DNA from: Pelodictyon luteolum DSM 273 | Lineage (GTDB): Bacteria > Bacteroidota > Chlorobiia > Chlorobiales > Chlorobiaceae | Direction of reading: 5' to 3' | DNA length: 64,000 nt | Assembly (NCBI RefSeq): GCF_000012485.1 | Contig: NC_007512.1 | Span: 1,365,001 to 1,429,000 of the forward strand | Shown here: positions 8,544 through 15,990 of the stretch, in pieces | How the letters are laid out: the number at the start of each line of letters is the position of its first letter | Position numbering within the stretch: position 1 is the first letter of the stretch | Position numbers and translations under genes: made by a program | Notes under the pieces: generated by a model | Told to the model about the DNA's origin: nothing | What the model saw: only the letters and a program-made list of their open reading frames with translations | Databases searched by the model: none

Positions 8544-8732
8544 ATGGCACACCGCATCACAGAGACATGCACATATTGCGCTGCATGCGAACCCGAATGC
8601 CCTGTCAATGCGATTTCGGCAGGAGAAGAGATTTACGTCATCGATGAAGCCGCATGCGTCGACTGCATCGGCTACCATGATGAAGCGGCATGCGTGGCCG
8701 TCTGTCCGGTCGACTGCATCATCAAAGTATGA
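8544..8732 (+). CDS. 2[4Fe-4S] ferredoxin, Chlorobium type (copy 1)
   Basis: This 62-residue soluble ferredoxin binds two [4Fe-4S] clusters. Cluster ligands come from CTYCAACEPECP and from CVDCIGYHDEAACVAVCP, where the second motif has the eight-residue insertion (CxxCx8CxxxC) typical of green sulfur bacterial ferredoxins that accept electrons from the type I reaction centre and feed the reverse TCA cycle. The ribosome binding site is AGGGAG 8 nt before the ATG. A second very similar gene follows at 8912. They differ by about a third of their residues, so this is an old duplication. Paired ferredoxin genes are known in Chlorobium. Confidence 0.93.
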   Translation: MAHRITETCTYCAACEPECPVNAISAGEEIYVIDEAACVDCIGYHDEAACVAVCPVDCIIKV

Positions 8733-8845
8733 GCCGATGTTCCACCTTCGGGGCATGTGGGATCGCACTCGCGGGTAGCCTTCGTACAACGAAACCGGAG
8801 GAAAAGGCGCGCGGAGTTTTTTTTCGGGCGGGAAATTATCTTATA

Positions 8846-8874
8846 TTGACAAACTTGTATTGAATCGTTCTTTT
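8846..8874 (+). promoter_or_regulatory. Possible promoter of the second ferredoxin
   Basis: A consensus TTGACA lies at 8846-8851 in an AT-rich stretch about 60 bp before the second ferredoxin start. No good -10 hexamer stands 17 bp downstream (only TCTTTT-like sequence), so the call is weak. It would allow the second gene to be transcribed independently of the first. Confidence 0.3.
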
Positions 8875-8911
8875 TTACCTGTTTTAACAACTCTTAAGCG
8901 AGGAAGTCAAT

Positions 8912-9100
8912 ATGGCACTCTACATTACCGAAGAATGCACCTACTGCGGCGCCTGTGAGCCCGAATGCCCGGTCACCGCAATTTCAGCCGGCGACGACAT
9001 CTACGTCATCGACGCAGCAACCTGCACCGAGTGTGCCGGTTACGCCGATGCTCCCGCCTGTGCAGCAGTCTGCCCTGCAGAGTGCATCGTTCAGGGATAA
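8912..9100 (+). CDS. 2[4Fe-4S] ferredoxin, Chlorobium type (copy 2)
   Basis: This 62-residue ferredoxin parallels the gene at 8544. Cysteine motifs are CTYCGACEPECP and CTECAGYADAPACAAVCP, again with the long loop in the second motif. The glycine in CTYCGAC is an alanine in copy 1, and the C-terminus is AECIVQG rather than VDCIIKV. It has a GAGGA ribosome binding site and an intrinsic terminator 28 bp after its stop, so both ferredoxins end at the same point. The likely role is electron transfer from the reaction centre to ferredoxin-NAD(P) reductase and the 2-oxoacid synthases. Confidence 0.93.
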   Translation: MALYITEECTYCGACEPECPVTAISAGDDIYVIDAATCTECAGYADAPACAAVCPAECIVQG

Positions 9101-9123
9101 GCTCCGGAAACGGGCCCCAATCG

Positions 9124-9352
9124 AAAAGAGGCTGTCTCAGAATCAACGCTGGGACAGCCTTTTTTGCGTTCACAGCATACCCTTGATGTACTGAGATGCG
9201 GGTCCTGAGGACCACCAGCCTCAGTAGCTCATAACAATGACTGACGGATGAGTGACGAAGGAGTGACGAAGGAATGATGAGTGACGAAAAAGGGCCGCCA
9301 TTGCAGGCAGCCCGTTTGTGTCTGTTGCTGTCCTTTTGAGACAGCCTCTTTT
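9124..9352. repeat. 229-bp interval bounded by a perfect 16-bp inverted repeat (MITE-like)
   Basis: AAAAGAGGCTGTCTCA at 9124-9139 is the exact reverse complement of TGAGACAGCCTCTTTT at 9337-9352. GAGGCTGTCTCA is a common form of terminal inverted repeat in transposase-bearing insertion sequences. The interval has no credible coding sequence. It contains a short direct repeat, GAGTGACGAA, three times at about 9250-9288. No flanking target duplication is obvious. It could be a non-autonomous element or an IS remnant; the alternative is two related terminator hairpins. It accounts for most of the 302 bp without a gene between 9100 and 9403. Confidence 0.5.
9129..9166 (+). terminator. Intrinsic terminator after the ferredoxin pair
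   Basis: The stem AGGCTGTC / GACAGCCT, extended by partial pairing of CTCAG with CTGGG, is followed by TTTTTTGCG. Its left arm is also the left end of a longer inverted repeat (9124-9352), so the terminator may have been supplied by, or turned into, a mobile-element end. Confidence 0.75.
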
Positions 9353-9402
9353 TTTGTTATCATCCTTAAACGACCTACACCAACCCACCCCGGCATGTCG
9401 GC

Positions 9403-9576
9403 ATGATCAAAAACGCCCTCCTTACCATCCTTACATCGCTGCAACTGCTGCTGGCGGGCATCTGGCTCGTCATCCGCATCGTGCTGGAATACTTCGGGAT
9501 CATCAGCGACGGAAACGACCGCACGACCGGAATCAAGGGGCTGAGGGACGAATACAAAAAAGCCAACTACCGCTAA
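9403..9576 (+). CDS. Small single-span membrane protein
   Basis: An ATG at 9403 opens a 57-codon frame. It starts MIKNALLTILTSLQLLLAGI, continues with WLVIRIVLEYFGIIS and ends GIKGLRDEYKKANYR. One hydrophobic helix (about 5-33) and a short charged tail are clear, so this looks like a small inner-membrane protein. No strong ribosome binding site is visible. A minus-strand frame of similar length covers the same DNA but has no membrane or domain character. No family was recognised. Confidence 0.45.
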   Translation: MIKNALLTILTSLQLLLAGIWLVIRIVLEYFGIISDGNDRTTGIKGLRDEYKKANYR

Positions 9577-9601
9577 CCGCTACAAGTCTGGCGGTGCAAT
9601 A

Positions 9602-10336
9602 CTATTCAGCGGTCACCACGGTAAGATCGACGGCCTGCCCCGGGGATACATAGGCGCTGACCGCGGGACGCTGGCTGATGACGGTGTTCGGCACCAGAAT
9701 CGCGGAATACTCCTTCGTCACCCTACCCCGCTTGAGACCAGCCTCTGTAATGACCTTGTCGGCCTGCGAAAGCGACATGCCGAGCACGTCAGGCACAATA
9801 AGCTTCTCCATTCCCTCATCCGACTCTTCGAAGCGTCCCACTATCAGCGAAACCGATGAACCGGCCTTGACCGATACCCCTGCCGGAACTGATTGGGAGA
9901 GCACCCGTCCGTCCTCATCGCGGCTGCGGACGGGGCTGATCTGCACGTCGTCAATGGCGATATCCATCCGCGCCATGGTCTGCAGTGCATCGGACTGGAT
10001 GCGTCCCACGAGATCGGCCATGGGATAACTCGGTTTTTCCCTCCTGTTCAACACGAGATAAATGTCACGCCCCTTTTTGACCCTCTGGCCGGCGGCAGGC
10101 GACTGAGATAAGACAATGGTCGAGTCCACGCCGCTTATGTACTTCACGTGGTAGCGCTGTCTCGGATCGAACCCCTCCCAACGCAGTTTGGAAGCTGCAT
10201 CGTCATACTGGAGGCCTGTCACATCGGGAACGGTGACAGCACTGCCAAGGGAAACGTACCAGGGCATGATCACCCTGTCTATAACCCCGGCAACAAGAAA
10301 AACTATAAGAAAAATCAGTCCGGCTTTTTTCATCAT
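9602..10336 (-). CDS. PASTA-domain membrane-anchored protein
   Basis: This 244-residue protein has an N-terminal membrane anchor (MMKKAGLIFLIVFLVAGVID) followed by three PASTA repeats at about 33-100, 101-165 and 166-242. Each shows the typical pattern: VTVPDVTGLQYDDAASKLR with SQSPAAGQRVKKG, MADLVGRIQSDALQTMARM with SQSVPAGVSVKAGS, and LIVPDVLGMSLSQADKVI with SQRPAVSAYVSPGQAVDLTV. PASTA domains bind peptidoglycan fragments or beta-lactams in Ser/Thr kinases and penicillin-binding proteins. Here there is no kinase or transpeptidase domain, so the protein is a stand-alone periplasmic PASTA protein. It lies 75 bp downstream of the polyprenyl synthase on the same strand and may share its mRNA. 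Confidence 0.85.
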   Translation of the reverse strand: MMKKAGLIFLIVFLVAGVIDRVIMPWYVSLGSAVTVPDVTGLQYDDAASKLRWEGFDPRQRYHVKYISGVDSTIVLSQSPAAGQRVKKGRDIYLVLNRREKPSYPMADLVGRIQSDALQTMARMDIAIDDVQISPVRSRDEDGRVLSQSVPAGVSVKAGSSVSLIVGRFEESDEGMEKLIVPDVLGMSLSQADKVITEAGLKRGRVTKEYSAILVPNTVISQRPAVSAYVSPGQAVDLTVVTAE

Positions 10337-10411
10337 AACAAGAGAAAATCATAATCAGGTTCATAAAAGCACAAGGAGCGCTTCTGGCCGCACCAGGATA
10401 GCGCGGCAAGC

Positions 10412-11386
10412 TCAGTGCTGGCGGTTCATTACAAAATCGACCAGGTTCATAAGCGCCATCTTTGCCTTTCCCTCAGGAAATGGCTGAAGGGCAGCTCTCG
10501 ACTCGTCGGCAAAGCGTTCAGCCACGCCTGCGGCATAGGTGAGCCCGTCCATACGCTTCACAAACTCAATAACCTCGCCCCGCTTCAGCGCGCGTTTTCC
10601 GGAGTTCTTCAGGATGGAGCGGATCCGCCTCGCTTCGGAGGGGGCAGCATTCGAGAGAGCATGGATGAGCGGCAGGGTGATTTTCTTGTCGCGGATGTCG
10701 ATGCCCATCTCCTTGCCGGTTTTTTTTGAGTCGCCGGTATAATCAAGAAGATCGTCACGGATCTGGAAGGCAAGCCCCAGGTGCTCCCCATAGCGCTTCA
10801 TGGCGAGTATGCTCTTCTCGTCCGACGTTGCGCTGAGGGCACCCATGGCGCAGGAGGAGGCAATGAGGGAAGCCGTCTTGTCGGAAATGACGGAAAGATA
10901 GTCCTCCTCGGTGATGTCCAGGCTCCGGGTCTTCTGTATCTGGAGAATTTCGCCTTCACTCATGCGGCGTACTGCATCAGAAACCTGATGCAGAAATCCG
11001 TAGTCACCCGAGTCGAGCGAATAGAGCAGGCCCCGGGAGAGGAGGTAGTCGCCGATGAGAACGGAAATCTTGTTTTTCCAGATCGCATTGATAGAGGGAA
11101 GCCCCCGGCGCATCTCGGCGCCGTCGACAACGTCGTCATGGATCAGGGTAGCCGAATGCAGAAGCTCGACCATGATGGCGGCACGGTAGGTCGCATCCGT
11201 CACGCCTCCCGAGACTGCGGCGGAAAGCAGGACCATCGCCGGCCGGATCTGTTTGCCCTGCTGGCGGAGCACGTACCGGGTAACCTTGTCGACCAGTGTA
11301 TTCTGGGCATGCAGCAGCTCCCGATACTTCTTCCGGAAAATCTCGAGTTCATCGGCCACCGATGCCGTTACTTCATTGATATTCAA
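10412..11386 (-). CDS. ispB: Trans polyprenyl diphosphate synthase
   Basis: This 324-residue all-alpha prenyltransferase extends FPP or GGPP with isopentenyl diphosphate to make a long-chain polyprenyl diphosphate, probably the menaquinone or chlorobiumquinone side chain. The first aspartate-rich motif is LIHDDVVDGAEMRRG (about residue 85) and the second is FQIRDDLLDYTGDSKKTGKE (about 210). The upstream GKQIRPAMVLLSA motif is also present. The residues before the first DDxxD (VELLHSATLIHD) are small, consistent with a long product. Chain length cannot be settled from sequence alone, so the gene symbol is provisional; a GGPP or solanesyl synthase is possible. Confidence 0.85.
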   Translation of the reverse strand: MNINEVTASVADELEIFRKKYRELLHAQNTLVDKVTRYVLRQQGKQIRPAMVLLSAAVSGGVTDATYRAAIMVELLHSATLIHDDVVDGAEMRRGLPSINAIWKNKISVLIGDYLLSRGLLYSLDSGDYGFLHQVSDAVRRMSEGEILQIQKTRSLDITEEDYLSVISDKTASLIASSCAMGALSATSDEKSILAMKRYGEHLGLAFQIRDDLLDYTGDSKKTGKEMGIDIRDKKITLPLIHALSNAAPSEARRIRSILKNSGKRALKRGEVIEFVKRMDGLTYAAGVAERFADESRAALQPFPEGKAKMALMNLVDFVMNRQH

Positions 11387-11612
11387 CAGCTCCCCGGTCT
11401 TAATGGGTGAAAGGACGATACAATGCCCTGCAATTTACAAATATCGCGATTCCGCATGCAAATAAAATAACGACGCGGCATGTAGCGCACCACAGGGCGA
11501 TGCCGCTATCGGAGCGAGCAGGAAACAATGTTTGCCAACGTGCATCTTTGTTGCTATGTTTTGAAAGCTGCGCCATGACTCCCGAGCGACCACCTCCACA
11601 GAGAACCGAGCG
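11387..11612. other. Divergent intergenic region with a hairpin
   Basis: This 226-bp spacer lies between two divergent genes. A 7-bp inverted repeat GCGGCAT (11475-11481) / ATGCCGC (11500-11506) encloses an 18-nt loop; it is not followed by a U-tract on the plus strand. No coding sequence was recognised. Confidence 0.4.
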
Positions 11613-12596
11613 ATGAAGAAGGACGAAGAACCCTCCATACCCCCCCCTGATTCAGGGACTGAACAGGACGGCACCCGGCCCGGGACCCCGCCAGCAGAAG
11701 CCGAGTCCGTCGGAAACGGCAGCACGCCGCCTGAACCCGCTCCCGATGTAAACCAGGGAGAGCTGTTCGACCTCACACCGATTGATCCGGCATTGGCTGC
11801 CGTCGGCAACGGCCGGAAAACGTCCGCCGATGAGCTGAAAGACCCTCAGGAGGACAATGCTGAAGGCGGGGGGCACTTCATCGAACATCTTGACGAGATC
11901 CGAACTAGACTCATACGTTCGGCACTGGTCCTGGCCCTCGCCACCGGCCTCTCGGCCTTATACTCCGACTTCCTCGTCGACAACGTGCTGATCGGCCCCC
12001 TCAAGAGAAGCAGCGGCACCCTCCAGCTCCAGAACCTTGTGCCCTACGGCCAGATATCGATCTATCTTCAGGCGGTGTTCTTTTCGGGCTTCATCGTCTC
12101 GTTCCCCTTTCTTGCTCTCCAGCTATGGCAGTTCGTGGCGCCGGGGCTGCATGAACATGAGCGTTCGGCAGGGCGATTCTCAATCCTCTTCATCTCGCTC
12201 TCCTTTTTCCTCGGCATCATGTTCGGCTATTTCGTGTTCCTTCCGGTCTCTCTGGCCTTTTTCGCCTCGTTCGGCTCCCCCCTGATCGAGAACAACATCT
12301 CCGTCCAGGACTATGCCAGCTTCTTCATCGGCACCCTCCTGACCGCAGGGCTGGTGTTTGAGCTCCCCTTCATCTCCTATATACTCTCCAAGATCGGACT
12401 GCTGACTCCGGCTTTCATGCGCTTCTACCGGCGCCATGCCATTGTCACCCTGCTCATTGTCGCGGCACTCGTCACCCCGTCGACCGACATCGTCACCCAG
12501 CTGGTGATCGGCGTACCGCTCATCCTGCTCTATGAGGCAAGCATCCTGATTTCAGCGCATGTCAACCGCAACAACGCAGCTTTGAAACGCTCGTGA
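11613..12596 (+). CDS. tatC: Sec-independent translocase subunit TatC with long N-terminal extension
   Basis: This is the core receptor of the twin-arginine translocase, in the inner membrane. The TatC domain starts at about residue 87 with HFIEHLDEIRTRLIRSALVL, has six predicted membrane spans and contains the conserved FWQFVAPGL-like segment (LQLWQFVAPGLHEHER) and the conserved late motif YRRHAIVTLLIVAALVTPST. TatC proteins usually begin with this LxELR-like segment, so about 85 extra residues, acidic and proline-rich (EPSIPPPDSGTEQDG), precede it here. No ATG exists between 11613 and the domain, although a TTG near 11794 could start a shorter form. Stop and start codons overlap with the esterase that follows. 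Confidence 0.9.
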   Translation: MKKDEEPSIPPPDSGTEQDGTRPGTPPAEAESVGNGSTPPEPAPDVNQGELFDLTPIDPALAAVGNGRKTSADELKDPQEDNAEGGGHFIEHLDEIRTRLIRSALVLALATGLSALYSDFLVDNVLIGPLKRSSGTLQLQNLVPYGQISIYLQAVFFSGFIVSFPFLALQLWQFVAPGLHEHERSAGRFSILFISLSFFLGIMFGYFVFLPVSLAFFASFGSPLIENNISVQDYASFFIGTLLTAGLVFELPFISYILSKIGLLTPAFMRFYRRHAIVTLLIVAALVTPSTDIVTQLVIGVPLILLYEASILISAHVNRNNAALKRS

Positions 12597-13618
12597 CCAG
12601 CACTACTGGACATCAGCCCCGTCTGATCAATCTTCCTGTACAGGGAAAGACCCTGGAGGGCAACCCGCTCGGCGATCCCTCCCTGCGGCTGATGCCGGTC
12701 TACCTCCCTCCCTCCTACGACGACAAAAAGCGGTTTCCCGTCATCTACCTCCTGGCCGGATTCGCCTCGAGCGGAGCCTCGTTCACCAACTACTCGTTCA
12801 TGACGCCCTCGGTTCCCGAAATTGCCGAGCGGCTGATCGGCGAAAGAACGATGGAGGAGACCATCATCGCCATGCCGGACTGCATGACGCGCTACGGCGG
12901 CTCGCAGTATGTCGACTCCGCGGCTACGGGGAAGTATGAAACCTATCTGGTTGAAGAGATCGTCGGCGCTGTAGACCGGAATCTCAAAACACTGCCCGGA
13001 CGTGAACACCGCGCAGTCGCGGGCAAATCATCGGGAGGGTTCGGTGCACTCCGGCTCGCCATGCGCCACCCCGATGTGTTCTCTGCGGCTGCATGCCACA
13101 GCGGCGACATGGCCTTCGACCTGTCATACAGGCCGAACTTCCCCGCTGCCGCAAGGATACTTGAACGATACAACGGAAACATCGCCGCATTTTACGAGCG
13201 CTACTTCGCTTCACCGAAACCCCCGCAGGGAGAGTTCGCGCTGCTTGACCTGCTCGCCATGTCGGCAGCCTATTCGCCCGACAGGTCCCGGCAAGCACCG
13301 GAAAACATGCGTCTGCCGTTCGATCCCGAAACCGCGGAAACGATTGAAGAGGTTTGGCAGGAGTGGATCGGGTTCGATCCGGTGCAGATGCTGCAGGGCG
13401 AAGAGCACCGCCTTGCGCTCAGCTCTTTGAAGCTGCTGTTCCTTGACTGCGGAACAATGGACGAGTACAACCTCCAGTTCGGACTGCGCATTCTCACAAG
13501 GGAACTCCGGCGTTACGGCATAGCGCACCGCCATGAGGAGTTCATGGATTCGCACGGAGGCACCTCCTACCGCTACAAGGTATCGCTACCGGCGCTTGCT
13601 CTGGCAATCCGGGCCTGA
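12593..13618 (+). CDS. Esterase D/S-formylglutathione-hydrolase-like alpha/beta hydrolase
   Basis: This 341-residue cytoplasmic hydrolase starts at a GTG overlapping the tatC stop (GTGA). The family features are an early strand FPVIYLLAGFASSG, the nucleophile elbow GKSSGGFGALRLAMRHP (Ser at about 145) and a late catalytic His in MDSHGGTSYRY. This matches the PF00756 putative esterase family, which includes S-formylglutathione hydrolases, carbohydrate esterases and mycolyltransferases. The substrate cannot be told. It ends by overlapping the convergent coaE by 33 bp. Coupling to tatC is probably organisational rather than functional. Confidence 0.8.
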   Translation: MTSTTGHQPRLINLPVQGKTLEGNPLGDPSLRLMPVYLPPSYDDKKRFPVIYLLAGFASSGASFTNYSFMTPSVPEIAERLIGERTMEETIIAMPDCMTRYGGSQYVDSAATGKYETYLVEEIVGAVDRNLKTLPGREHRAVAGKSSGGFGALRLAMRHPDVFSAAACHSGDMAFDLSYRPNFPAAARILERYNGNIAAFYERYFASPKPPQGEFALLDLLAMSAAYSPDRSRQAPENMRLPFDPETAETIEEVWQEWIGFDPVQMLQGEEHRLALSSLKLLFLDCGTMDEYNLQFGLRILTRELRRYGIAHRHEEFMDSHGGTSYRYKVSLPALALAIRA

Positions 13619-14245
13619 AGCCGCGGCCTCTACAAGAACGCTGTACAGCCGCCCGGCCTCCTCTTTGAGCTTCGTCTTCCCGATGTCGTTGTTCACCACA
13701 TAGTCCGCCCGCGCAACCAGCATCTCCTGAGGCCACTGGAGTGCGATGCGCTTCCGTATGTCCTCAGGGGTGCCGAGCCCCCTCGTGACCGCCCGCTTGA
13801 TGCGGGTTTCGGTGTCGGCGGCGACGACAACAACAAAATCGAGGTCTGCGGCACGACCCGTCTCGAACAGGATGGCTGCCTCCATGACAAGAATCGCCGT
13901 CCCCCGCCCGAAGGCCTCAAGCGCCCTCTGGCGAAATGCGTTGTATACTTTCGGGTGGATAAGGTTATTGAGCGCCCCAAGCGTTGCGGGATGGGAAAAC
14001 ACCTCCCTTGCGATGCGCTTCCTGTCGAGACTGAGCTTGCCGGAACGGGTTTTAGAGTAAACGTCCTTGCCGAAAAGGGATTTGATGCCCTCCATAATTT
14101 CCGGATCAGAAACCTGCAGCTGGCGGGCGACCTTGTCAGCCTCGAACAGTTCGCAGCCCATCTTTTCCAGAAAACGGCACAGCGTGGACTTGCCGCTGCC
14201 GATGCCGCCGGTGACACCGACAAGGAACGGATGCGATGGGGTCAT
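13586..14245 (-). CDS. coaE: Dephospho-CoA kinase
   Basis: This 219-residue P-loop kinase phosphorylates the ribose 3'-OH of dephospho-CoA, the last step of coenzyme A synthesis. The Walker A motif is VGVTGGIGSGKSTLCRFLEK (residues about 8-27), followed by FEADKVARQL where CoaE has DAD. LIHPKVYNAFRQRAL corresponds to the conserved lid region, and LVMEAAILFETG to the substrate-binding segment. The ATG at 14245 was chosen because it begins directly before the P-loop strand; the open frame continues upstream without conservation. The start overlaps the stop of the lipoprotein gene upstream (ATGA). The 3' end overlaps the esterase. Confidence 0.92.
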   Translation of the reverse strand: MTPSHPFLVGVTGGIGSGKSTLCRFLEKMGCELFEADKVARQLQVSDPEIMEGIKSLFGKDVYSKTRSGKLSLDRKRIAREVFSHPATLGALNNLIHPKVYNAFRQRALEAFGRGTAILVMEAAILFETGRAADLDFVVVVAADTETRIKRAVTRGLGTPEDIRKRIALQWPQEMLVARADYVVNNDIGKTKLKEEAGRLYSVLVEAAASGPDCQSKRR

Positions 14246-14589
14246 TTGGGCGCGTCCGCTTTCTTTCGGATATTCTCCCGGACACGGACTAGCACCTTCT
14301 GCCATCGCTCGGGGTCAGTCCGGTACAAATCACTCTTCGCTTTGAGCTTCTCCATACTGAGACTGTGGCGCTCAAGCATCGAGGCAAGGGTTGCGGAATC
14401 GAGATCCGCAGTGATGGCTCCGCCGGTATCTTCCGATACGCCGGAGGTCAAGAGATACTCGCTGTAAAACTCGCTGAACCGGACATCGTCAGCGTCCAGT
14501 GTTGAGGAAGGCTTTCCCTGGCATCCGCCGAGGAGCGGAAGGAGGAAAAGGGCTGCAAGAACCATGCGGAGGGAACGGCTCGGTTTCAT
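14242..14589 (-). CDS. Small lipoprotein, possibly DUF4296-like
   Basis: From the ATG at 14589 the product is 115 residues. It starts MKPSRSLRMVLAALFLLPLL and then GGC, a clear lipobox with Cys about 23. The mature part is helical and charged: FSEFYSEYLLTSGVSEDTGG, LERHSLSMEKLKAKSDLYRT and DPERWQKVLVRVRENI. The order resembles DUF4296 lipoproteins of Bacteroidota and Chlorobi, which have a similar final ...FY..P..W..I.. segment, but I am not sure. It is coupled to coaE by a four-base overlap. Confidence 0.6.
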   Translation of the reverse strand: MKPSRSLRMVLAALFLLPLLGGCQGKPSSTLDADDVRFSEFYSEYLLTSGVSEDTGGAITADLDSATLASMLERHSLSMEKLKAKSDLYRTDPERWQKVLVRVRENIRKKADAPK

Positions 14590-14813
14590 CTGTCGGTTCG
14601 GATACGGTGTTGAAGGTGCCTGAAGCAAGCAGCCGTCATCCCTCAGGGCAGAGACGGCCGAAAATGATTTTTCAAGATTTAAGAAACTAAATCCGGAATT
14701 CAAAAGTTTATCATTTATTAATCATGCGCAGTAAACGCATACGGCACAATATAATCCACCTATAGCAAAGGCTCGGCAACCTCTCTTAAAAACAATAAAA
14801 AACACACTTCATC
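14590..14813. other. AT-rich region upstream of sodB
   Basis: This 224-bp divergent spacer precedes sodB. The segment 14680-14812 is AT-rich and has no recognisable Shine-Dalgarno sequence before the sodB ATG (ACACACTTCATC precedes it). A TTTATCATTTATTAATCAT stretch near 14706 slightly resembles a Fur-box half, too weak to call. Confidence 0.3.
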
Positions 14814-15416
14814 ATGGCCTACCAGCAACCAGCGCTCCCTTGGGCGGAAAATGCCCTTGAGCCCCACATCTCCGCTAAAACCCTAAGCTTCCATTACGGC
14901 AAGCACCATGCGGCATATGTCACCAACTACAATAACCTCGTCGGCGGCACGCCACTTGATGAAATGCCGATTGAGGATGTGATTGCCCAGACGGCCGGCG
15001 ACTCGTCCAAAATCGGGGTATTCAACAACGGAGCGCAGGCCTGGAACCACAGCTTCTACTGGAACTGCCTCACCCCGAACGGCGGTGGAAAGCCTTCCGG
15101 TGAACTTGCTGAAGCGATAGAAAAGGATTTCGGCGGCTACGATGCATTCCGTGAAGAGCTGAAGAATGCCGCAGCGACGCAGTTCGGAAGCGGATGGGCC
15201 TGGCTCGTGCTGGAGAACGGTACCCTGAAGGTTGCCAAAACAGCCAATGCAGAAACCCCCATGACAAAAGGCATGAAGCCGATCCTCACCATTGACGTGT
15301 GGGAACATGCCTACTACCTCGACTATCAGAACCGCAGACCGGATTACACGGCAGCCGTCATCGACAACCTCATCAACTGGGAATTTGCCGAAGAAAACTA
15401 CACGGCTGCACGCTGA
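14814..15416 (+). CDS. sodB: Iron-type superoxide dismutase
   Basis: This 200-residue cytoplasmic enzyme dismutates superoxide. The N-terminal metal ligand lies in LSFHYGKHHAAYVTNYN and the second in NHSFYWNCLTP. The last two (Asp and His) lie in TIDVWEHAYYLDYQNRRPDY. The segment AAATQFGSGWAWLVLENGTL, with Gln in the position typical of the iron-binding form, and the short N-terminus (AYQQPALPW) match FeSOD rather than MnSOD; dual-metal use cannot be excluded. Full length for the family. It is a single gene with its own terminator. In a strict anaerobe it protects reaction-centre and ferredoxin iron-sulfur chemistry from oxygen exposure. Confidence 0.93.
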   Translation: MAYQQPALPWAENALEPHISAKTLSFHYGKHHAAYVTNYNNLVGGTPLDEMPIEDVIAQTAGDSSKIGVFNNGAQAWNHSFYWNCLTPNGGGKPSGELAEAIEKDFGGYDAFREELKNAAATQFGSGWAWLVLENGTLKVAKTANAETPMTKGMKPILTIDVWEHAYYLDYQNRRPDYTAAVIDNLINWEFAEENYTAAR

Positions 15417-15441
15417 GGAATATACCAATAGCCTGCTGAAC

Positions 15442-15471
15442 AGGTGCCCCTTGAAAGGGCACCTTTTTTTT
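15442..15471 (+). terminator. Intrinsic terminator after sodB
   Basis: The stem AGGTGCCC / GGGCACCT encloses a 7-nt loop (CTTGAAA) and is followed by seven T. It directly abuts the old copy of the DUF4292 gene end on the other strand and may once have served both genes. Confidence 0.88.
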
Positions 15472-15543
15472 GAGCCAGAGCACCCCATCCGACTCTTCCT
15501 GACTCACAGCCCTCGCTTTATCCGGTACGGCAGGACGCATAGA
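15472..15543 (-). pseudogene. Detached second copy of the 3' end of the DUF4292 lipoprotein gene
   Basis: These 72 bp match 16412-16483 at 63 of 72 positions by my count, and in the minus-strand frame encode SMRPAVPDKARAVSQEESDG then VLWL, against SMRPVVPDNARVVSLEESDG then VPWL at the end of the intact gene. The stop codon is lost here (AAA in place of TAA). Homology stops at about 15543. It is a gene-end relic lying 940 bp beyond the functional end, with a decayed toxin-antitoxin pair in between. Confidence 0.8.
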
Positions 15544-15702
15544 TTCACGACAGCCGGCACCGGGATAAAGTTGCCGATCATGCATAGCAGGTGGGGTAAG
15601 TGAGGCTTCTGGAGGCGACGGCGGGGTATGCTTTCTGAACTATTTTGTAGATGAAGCCGTTCTTTTCCTGCCTTACTTACAAACCTTGTGAATACTTGAT
15701 CC

Positions 15703-15990
15703 ATGATAGAAATCACCAGCACAGAATTACGGCGGAATATGGGCAAGTACCTTGAACCTGCCACAACAAAACAGGAGCAGGTACCGGTCCGATACAGGAA
15801 CAAGCGGCTGTTTTCGTAGACCCTTGATGCCGTTAATGAGAGCCGCGCAGAAAAGACAGCGAAGAACGAGAAGTATTTTGAACAGCCGGAGGTGCTGAAC
15901 GCTATCCGTCAGGGAAAAGCCGACATAGAAGCAGGACGGTGCGTTACGATCAAAAACCCCAATAACATATGGGAAAGTATTCTCTCGTAA
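15703..15990 (+). pseudogene. Antitoxin of the Phd/YefM type, interrupted by a stop codon
   Basis: An ATG at 15703 opens a frame reading MIEITSTELRRNMGKYLEPA, the typical N-terminus of YefM/Phd-type antitoxins (ribbon-helix-like DNA-binding part), and VRYRNKRLFS. It then meets TAG at 15817-15819 (codon 39). The same frame resumes as TLDAVNESRAEKTAKNEKYF, EQPEVLNAIRQGKADIEAGR and ends NPNNIWESILS, exactly the toxin-neutralising tail of this family. A single nonsense mutation thus splits an otherwise 95-residue antitoxin. It overlaps the toxin start by 22 bp, as expected for an operon. Readthrough or suppression is possible but unlikely. Confidence 0.82.

Noticed and set aside
8415-8789. N-terminal extension of the LuxR-type regulator to 8789
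   Set aside because: It would run opposite to the whole first ferredoxin and its ribosome binding site. The sequence in that part is not regulator-like.
9241-9300. The three GAGTGACGAA units as a CRISPR array
   Set aside because: Repeats are about 10 bp and spacing is short and irregular. No cas genes occur in the window.
11475-11506. Hairpin GCGGCAT / ATGCCGC as a terminator
   Set aside because: No U-tract follows on the plus strand, and neither flanking gene ends here because they diverge.
14690-14730. Fur box upstream of sodB
   Set aside because: Only one weak half-site-like stretch was seen, with too many mismatches to the 19-bp consensus.
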